Assembly: GCA_025937075.1 (NCBI GenBank)
Contig: JAICSD010000009.1
Coordinates: 1 to 22,486 of the forward strand
Reading direction: 5' to 3'
From: Vicinamibacteria bacterium
GTDB taxonomy: Bacteria > Acidobacteriota > Vicinamibacteria > Vicinamibacterales > 2-12-FULL-66-21
DNA: 22,486 nt
In this document: positions 17,945-22,486 of the stretch, in pieces
Position numbering within the stretch: the first letter of the stretch is position 1
Layout: each line of letters opens with the position of its first letter
Notes under the pieces: generated by a model
Databases searched by the model: none
The model's input: the letters and a program-made list of their open reading frames with translations, nothing else
Told to the model about the DNA's origin: nothing
Program-made: the position numbers and the translations under genes

Positions 17945-20107
17945 TCAAGGCCGCCGCAAGTACCCCTGAAGTCGTCGAATGTCCGCTTCGTACTGCGCGG
18001 GCGGAGCGGTATCGACGAAGCGCTTCGCGTAATCGCGGGCTTCGTCGTGCCGGCCGGCGGACGCGAGCTCGGTCGCGAGATTGTAGAGCGCGTCGAACTC
18101 GCGCGGGTCGTGCTCCACGGCCTGCTTCCAGCTCTCGATCGCCGCGTCTGGCCGGTGCAGCCGCTGTTCCGCCACGCCCAGTCCGGTGTACGCCGCCGCC
18201 CAGTTCGCATCGATCTCGAGAGCGCGGTGGAACGCGTCGCGCGCGGCGGCAGCGTTGCCGCGCTCGAGCTCCAGCGAGCCGATGTTCTGCCAGGCCATCG
18301 CGCTGCGAGGATCGACGCTGAGCACACGGTGGAAGGTCGAGAGCGCCTCGCCCGTGCGCCCCGTGCGGGCGTAACCGATCGCGAGCCCATTGAGCGCGTC
18401 GAGGCTGGCAGCAGGGCGTGCCGCCGCGCGTTCCAGCCACGGCAGCCCTTCCGCCGCTCGTCCGGTTTCCGTCAGATACATTCCGAACCTCGTGTCGATC
18501 GTCGAGTCCTCGATACCTCGCTGCACCGCGCGTTGCAGTGTGGCGATGGCGTTCGCGCGGTCCCCTGATTCCCAGAGCACGAATGCGAGCTGATCGTAGG
18601 CGACGGCCATGTCCGGCCGCTGCGTGAGGACGTCCCGATAGACTGCCGCCGCACCAGATGCGTTCCCCTCTTCAAATGCCGCGATCGCATCGTGTATGCG
18701 CTGGTCGAGCGCGATCAGTCTCTTGGGGTCATCCTGTGCCGTGTTGGACTTTCGATGAGCAGGAGTGCCGGACACATAGCCCAGCGCCCTAAGGCGATCC
18801 GCTGTGCTCGCGTCCTCTTCACGGCGCTCGTCAGGCGCCGCCGGTCCGAACGACCGCAGCTGCGCCTCGAGGACTCGGCGTCGATCGGCACGTCGGTCGA
18901 TCAGATTCTCCTTCTCGCCTGGATCGGCGTCGAGGTCGTACAGCTCGGGGAGCGGAAGATCGATGAGCTTCTCGCGGCCTACGATGACACCGGTCAGCGG
19001 CGCCCATCCGCGATTGAGCGACGTGGAAAGCGCCTCGAAGTAGGAAACAGTCGACGCGGATGCTGCTGGACCGAGCAGGGTTCGCCCCGGCAGCGCCGCG
19101 TCCGGCGCGGCACTCACCGCATCGAGAACGGTCGGAGCGATATCGACGTGGCGGACCAGTTCGTTCGAGACCGTTCCGCGCGATCGCGTACCACTATGGC
19201 CGCCGATCTGCGCGATCAGCAGCGGCACACGCAGCGTTGCCTCGTACGCGAACACGCCGTGGGTCCGCTCGCCATGATCCCCCAGTGCCTCGCCGTGATC
19301 ACCGGTGACGACGACGAGCGTAGGACGACTGGCGTACGCGCGAACGCCATCGATCAGCGGCGCGAGCGCCGCATCCGTTGAGGCGACCTCGCCAGCGTAC
19401 AAGTTACCCGGATACCGCGACGCAAAGGGCTCCGGCGGTCGATAGGGCGCGTGCGGATCGAAGACGTGCACCCAGGCAAACCAGCGTCCGCCTTGCCGAT
19501 CAATCCACCGGCGCGCGGCGGCGACCACCGTCGCGGCAGGCCGCTCGGAGATCGTGAAATCTGTCGGCAGCGCGCGTTCTTCGAACTGATCGTCGTAGAC
19601 ATCGAAGCCCGGGCTCAGCCCGAACTGCGAGTGCACCGGAAACGCGCCAACGAAGGCGCCGGTTGCGAACCCCAGCGCCTTCAGGCGCGTTGCCAGCGTC
19701 GAGCGGGAGCGGGGGAACCGGAAACCGCTGTTGTCGTGAACACCGTGCTGAAACGGATATAGACCGGAGAGAATGGATGCGTGCGAGACCAGCGTCAGCG
19801 GTGCATGCGCGTGTGCGAACGTATACCGCGTGCCCTGTTCCGCCAGGCGATCGAACGCGGGCGTCGCGGCGACCCCGCCGTAGCAGCCCAGCGCGTCGGC
19901 GCGAAGCGTATCGATCGTGATGAGCAGAACGTTTTGATCGGGTGTTCGGACGATCGATGGCCGGGTCGACAGCCGTCCCCACGCCAACCAGCCGCCGGCA
20001 ACCGCGACAACTATGACCGCCGCCGTGAACCAGCGCCTGGAGCCACGCCGGCGATCGTCGCGGCCGGCGCTGACGGAGGCCCGGCTGCGTCTCTTTTGCT
20101 TGGTCAT
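17945..20107 (-). CDS. Second membrane-anchored sulfatase-like hydrolase/transferase with TPRs
   Basis: 720 residues with the same architecture as the product of 11666-13870. A basic N-terminus is followed by a membrane segment (about 26-44, WFTAAVIVVAVAGGWLAW), then the catalytic domain with LLITIDTLRADALGCYGG (metal Asp66), APLTLVSHASILSGLYPFQHGVHDN and VVTGDHGEALGDHGERTHG. TPRs run from about 480 to the C-terminus (WLERAAARPAASLDALNGLAIGYARTG, AMAWQNIGSLELERGNAAAARDAF). At the sulfatase signature the nucleophile position is Thr105 and even the conserved Pro is Val, so formylglycine formation is not expected. It probably acts on the outer face of the inner membrane; the substrate is unknown. 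It is transcribed divergently from the lipoprotein gene, sharing a 130-bp region with inverted repeats. The start has no strong Shine-Dalgarno sequence. Confidence 0.9.
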   Translation of the reverse strand: MTKQKRRSRASVSAGRDDRRRGSRRWFTAAVIVVAVAGGWLAWGRLSTRPSIVRTPDQNVLLITIDTLRADALGCYGGVAATPAFDRLAEQGTRYTFAHAHAPLTLVSHASILSGLYPFQHGVHDNSGFRFPRSRSTLATRLKALGFATGAFVGAFPVHSQFGLSPGFDVYDDQFEERALPTDFTISERPAATVVAAARRWIDRQGGRWFAWVHVFDPHAPYRPPEPFASRYPGNLYAGEVASTDAALAPLIDGVRAYASRPTLVVVTGDHGEALGDHGERTHGVFAYEATLRVPLLIAQIGGHSGTRSRGTVSNELVRHVDIAPTVLDAVSAAPDAALPGRTLLGPAASASTVSYFEALSTSLNRGWAPLTGVIVGREKLIDLPLPELYDLDADPGEKENLIDRRADRRRVLEAQLRSFGPAAPDERREEDASTADRLRALGYVSGTPAHRKSNTAQDDPKRLIALDQRIHDAIAAFEEGNASGAAAVYRDVLTQRPDMAVAYDQLAFVLWESGDRANAIATLQRAVQRGIEDSTIDTRFGMYLTETGRAAEGLPWLERAAARPAASLDALNGLAIGYARTGRTGEALSTFHRVLSVDPRSAMAWQNIGSLELERGNAAAARDAFHRALEIDANWAAAYTGLGVAEQRLHRPDAAIESWKQAVEHDPREFDALYNLATELASAGRHDEARDYAKRFVDTAPPAQYEADIRRLQGYLRRP

Positions 20108-20137
20108 CGGTCAGCTGGCGATGCACGCCACACGGCC

Positions 20138-20207
20138 CGACATGTGCCGGACGCATGTCGCGGAGGTCCGACGCATATCTCAATGGCGCCCAAAAGTGTA
20201 CCATTGA
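20138..20207. promoter_or_regulatory. Inverted repeats in the divergent sulfatase-like/lipoprotein promoter region
   Basis: Two exact 7-bp inverted repeats lie here: CGACATG (20138-20144) with CATGTCG (20154-20160), and TCAATGG (20180-20186) with CCATTGA (20201-20207). A direct repeat, GGACGCATGTC near 20149 and CCGACGCATATC near 20168, overlaps the first. They sit between two divergent genes and could be operators. No clear -10/-35 pair was found. Confidence 0.4.
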
Positions 20208-20237
20208 GCGGCCCCTGCCTTTCCCGAGACGAGGCAC

Positions 20238-22115
20238 ATGATTCGACGCCGCGCGGTCGTCGCGCTCCTCACCAGTACCCTTCTCGCTTTCATCATCAGC
20301 GCCTGCGGCAGCAGCAGCGGAGACAACGGGGGCTCGTCAGGCGGGTCGTCCGGCGGCGGTACCACCACGGTGAACCCGTGCCTCTCGGCGGCGCTCGAAG
20401 AGCAGCTGGAACCGCCGCTGACAGGTATGGTCGCCGGCGGCGAAGCGCCGCAGGCCACGGACAAGAAGGTTCTGATCGACGGCGACCCGCGCGGCCGCGT
20501 CCTCGAGGCAATGTGGCTTCATCAGGCGTCGCAGGAGCAGCGCAATCGCGGCGGTCGATCGGCGTCCACCGCGGAAGCGCCCGGGTCCCGCACGGCTGCA
20601 ACGAGCCCCTCACGCGTCAGCGAAGACGTTGGCGACATCGCCGTTCTCCAGGACCAGGGCGACCTGGTGCTCGCCGCCAACAACCTGGACATCCGCGGCA
20701 GCGGCCTGCGGTTCACGCGCAACGGCTCGGGCTACAGCGTCAGCAAGATCGACAACAGCTTCCGGTCGACGCTCGGACGGCAGCTCACGCTGGGTGACGA
20801 CGACAGCGCGCAAGTGAGCGTGCCGTTCTCGTTCACCTTCTTTGGCACGAACCAGACAGACGCCTTCGTGAACTCCGACGGCAACGTCACGTTCGGTGAA
20901 GAGGACCGTGCGAGCACCGAGCGGAACGTCTCCCGCCTCATCACGGGGCCGCCGCGCGTCTCGCCGTTTCTCGCGGATTTGGATCCGTCTTCGGGCGGCA
21001 AGGTGTTCGTCAACGCTGCGAGCGACCAGTACACCGTCACGTGGTGCTCCGTGAAGGGGTTCGATTCAGCCAAGACCGTCACGGTGCAGACGACGCTGCT
21101 GCCGGACGGCTCGATCGAGATGAAGTATGGGGACAACTTCACGCTCTCCGACGCCGTCGTCGGGCTGTCGCCGGGGAGAACGGGGCAGTTCCAGCCGATC
21201 GACCTGAGCACGACGACCCCGTCGTCCGCGGGGAACGTGGCGATGGGCGAGCGCTTCGCCGAGTCGAGCACGCTCGATACGGTGGCAGCAGGAAAGAAGT
21301 TCTTCGCGACGCATCCCGACAGCTACGATCAGATCCTGCTGTGGACCGATCAACCGCTGATCCAGGATGCCTTCGCGTACGAGACGACCGTCGCAAACGA
21401 GATCCGCGGCATCGGACAGGACGTCTACGATCTGTCGAATCAGTTCGGGAGCGGCGGACGTCTGCGGTCGATCGTCGTCATGGACTGGCTCGGCAAATAT
21501 CCTGATGATCCGAACCAGAAGTTCCTGGGGGAGAACGACACGCTCAGCGTCCTGGGGCAGGAAGTCGGCCACCGATGGCTTGCGTACGTCGACATCCGCG
21601 ACCATACCGGCGCCAAATCGGATGTGCTGCTGGGCCGCGACATGGCGCACTGGAGCTTCTTCTTCGATTCCGACGCGTCGGTGATGGAGGGGAACGACAT
21701 CGAGGATCTCGGCGGCGGCCAGTTCCGGACGGTCGATGCCGTGAAGCGATACAGCCGGCTCGATCAATACATCATGGGGCTGGTCCCCTCCAGCGCCGTT
21801 CCGCCGTTCTTCTACGTCGAGAACCCGACGGGCACGACCAAGGAGCGCGCCAGCGCGCCGCACATCGGGGACACGTTCACGGGGACGCGCCGCGACGTGC
21901 TGATAGACGATGTCATTGCAGTCAACGGGACGCGGAACCCTTCGTCCGACAGCTCGCCACGGACATTCCGTCAGGCCTTTGCCTATATCGTCACGGCAGG
22001 ACGTAACACGGACTCGTCGCAGGTCTCGAAGCTGGATAACATCCGCCGGCAGTGGGAGTCGTTCTTCCGAACGGCTACAGAGAATCGAATGACGCCGAAT
22101 ACGTCGTTGCGGTGA
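20238..22115 (+). CDS. Lipoprotein with NIDO-like region and degenerate metallopeptidase-like domain
   Basis: 625 residues. A lipoprotein signal peptide ends at the lipobox IISAC (lipidated Cys23), followed by a Gly/Ser-rich spacer. Residues about 190-330 resemble a NIDO-like extracellular beta domain (VPFSFTFFGTNQTDAFVNSDGNVTFG, SPFLADLDPSSGG, EMKYGDN). The C-terminal half resembles gluzincin-like secreted peptidases: IVVMDWLGKYPDD, TLSVLGQEVGHRWLAYV (441-445 QEVGH), MAHWSFFFDSDASVMEGN and YSRLDQYIMGL. In the metal motif the first His of HExxH is Gln441, so activity may be lost or the metal site altered. Later His471 and Glu484 could be alternative ligands. The start has GAGG a few bases upstream. 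An envelope-attached protein, probably outer-membrane or surface; peptidase activity is uncertain. Confidence 0.82.
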   Translation: MIRRRAVVALLTSTLLAFIISACGSSSGDNGGSSGGSSGGGTTTVNPCLSAALEEQLEPPLTGMVAGGEAPQATDKKVLIDGDPRGRVLEAMWLHQASQEQRNRGGRSASTAEAPGSRTAATSPSRVSEDVGDIAVLQDQGDLVLAANNLDIRGSGLRFTRNGSGYSVSKIDNSFRSTLGRQLTLGDDDSAQVSVPFSFTFFGTNQTDAFVNSDGNVTFGEEDRASTERNVSRLITGPPRVSPFLADLDPSSGGKVFVNAASDQYTVTWCSVKGFDSAKTVTVQTTLLPDGSIEMKYGDNFTLSDAVVGLSPGRTGQFQPIDLSTTTPSSAGNVAMGERFAESSTLDTVAAGKKFFATHPDSYDQILLWTDQPLIQDAFAYETTVANEIRGIGQDVYDLSNQFGSGGRLRSIVVMDWLGKYPDDPNQKFLGENDTLSVLGQEVGHRWLAYVDIRDHTGAKSDVLLGRDMAHWSFFFDSDASVMEGNDIEDLGGGQFRTVDAVKRYSRLDQYIMGLVPSSAVPPFFYVENPTGTTKERASAPHIGDTFTGTRRDVLIDDVIAVNGTRNPSSDSSPRTFRQAFAYIVTAGRNTDSSQVSKLDNIRRQWESFFRTATENRMTPNTSLR

Positions 22116-22142
22116 GAGGCGGGTGCGGGGCGCGTGCGCGTA

Positions 22143-22165
22143 GGGCGGTCCTTTTAGGGCCGCCT
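22143..22165. terminator. Hairpin between convergent genes, possible bidirectional terminator
   Basis: GGCGGTCC (22144-22151) pairs with GGGCCGCC (22157-22164), with one G-T wobble and the loop TTTTA. It lies between the lipoprotein stop codon (22115) and the stop codon of the minus-strand TPR gene (22165-22167). No T-run follows, so termination efficiency is uncertain. Confidence 0.45.
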
Positions 22166-22486
22166 CAGGCACCGGGCGCGGACACACGCTGCAGTCCGTT
22201 CTTTGCCTTCACGTTGTCCGGATCCGTCTGGAGCACCCTCCGATACTCCGCAGCCGCGCTCTCCAAATCTCCCTTGCGCTCGTACAGCCACGCGAGCTGC
22301 AGGTGAACCGAGGACAGCGCGGGAGTCCGGACGGCAATCTCCTTGTAGCGCGCTATCGCTTCGTCCACCTTCCCCGCGTCCGCGAGCGCGGCCGCCTCGT
22401 CGAGACGCTGCTGCAGATCACCGACGTCCACACCCGCGAGCGCGCTGACAACGCGAGGTTCGGGGTCCGCAGCCTCCAGGACAACC
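22165..22486 (-). CDS. TPR protein, C-terminal part (gene continues beyond window)
   Basis: The minus-strand frame is open from the stop at 22165 to the right edge, giving at least 106 residues. Two TPR units are visible: AAALADAGKVDEAIARYKEIAVRTP, and LQLAWLYERKGDLESAAAEYRRVLQTDPDN near the C-terminus, which ends in RVSAPGA. A GTG at 22431 could start an 88-residue protein, but the frame continues without a stop (EAADPEPRVVSALAGV) and no Shine-Dalgarno sequence is clear. I therefore treat it as the 3' end of a longer gene. By analogy with the other TPR proteins here it could be the tail of another envelope TPR or sulfatase-like protein; this cannot be decided from the window. Confidence 0.75.
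   Translation of the reverse strand, partial: VVLEAADPEPRVVSALAGVDVGDLQQRLDEAAALADAGKVDEAIARYKEIAVRTPALSSVHLQLAWLYERKGDLESAAAEYRRVLQTDPDNVKAKNGLQRVSAPGA

Noticed and set aside
17416..18390. A 324-residue minus-strand frame spanning the DUF5674 module
   Set aside because: It overlaps the sulfatase-like gene and both DUF5674-module genes out of frame, and its residues are low-complexity.

Overview
The window is GC-rich and almost fully coding, with many 4-bp ATGA gene overlaps. It carries several families typical of Acidobacteriota: two proteins of the acidobacterial VWFA-related type, two membrane 'sulfatase-like' proteins with C-terminal TPRs, and an Oar-like TonB-dependent receptor with an N-terminal carboxypeptidase-regulatory domain. 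I infer an acidobacterium, plausibly of the Vicinamibacteria. This rests on gene content and style, not on a marker gene. No rRNA, tRNA, CRISPR array or transposase is visible.

Region 1 (about 1-5600, minus strand) is a compact fatty-acid beta-oxidation operon. It reads, in transcription order, a TetR/FadR-type repressor, a FadN-type 3-hydroxyacyl-CoA dehydrogenase/enoyl-CoA hydratase fusion, two alpha/beta hydrolases and an acetyl-CoA acyltransferase. An 18-bp near-palindrome matching the FadR operator type lies on the annotated repressor start, which suggests autoregulation and a start slightly downstream. The FadN gene contains an in-frame cluster of GGGGTCAGACCCC-type inverted repeats in its interdomain linker.

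Region 2 (5697-5972, plus strand) is a single CsoR/DUF156 metal-sensing repressor, divergent from the fad operon and with no copper gene beside it in the window.

Region 3 (6019-13870, minus strand) is a likely operon: membrane sulfatase-like/TPR protein, VWFA-related/TPR protein, a small secreted beta-propeller-like protein and a second VWFA-related/TPR protein. It is transcribed away from a 315-bp regulatory region that also serves the TonB-dependent receptor (14186-17089, plus strand). The receptor has a clear -10 box, a structured leader, a strong Shine-Dalgarno site and an intrinsic terminator.

Region 4 (17216-17904, plus strand) is a two-gene module, a DUF5674 protein and a small helical conserved protein, overlapping by GTGA and possibly translated from a leaderless mRNA.

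Region 5 (17945-22486) holds a second sulfatase-like/TPR protein (minus), a divergent lipoprotein with a degenerate metallopeptidase motif (plus), and the C-terminal end of a TPR protein entering from the right edge (minus).

The most notable signals are the REP-like insertion kept in frame inside fadN, the operator/start overlap of fadR, the CGCGGAC repeat arrays starting at the stop codons of two unrelated genes, the threonine (not Cys/Ser) at the nucleophile position of both sulfatase-like proteins, and the structured leader of the TonB receptor gene.
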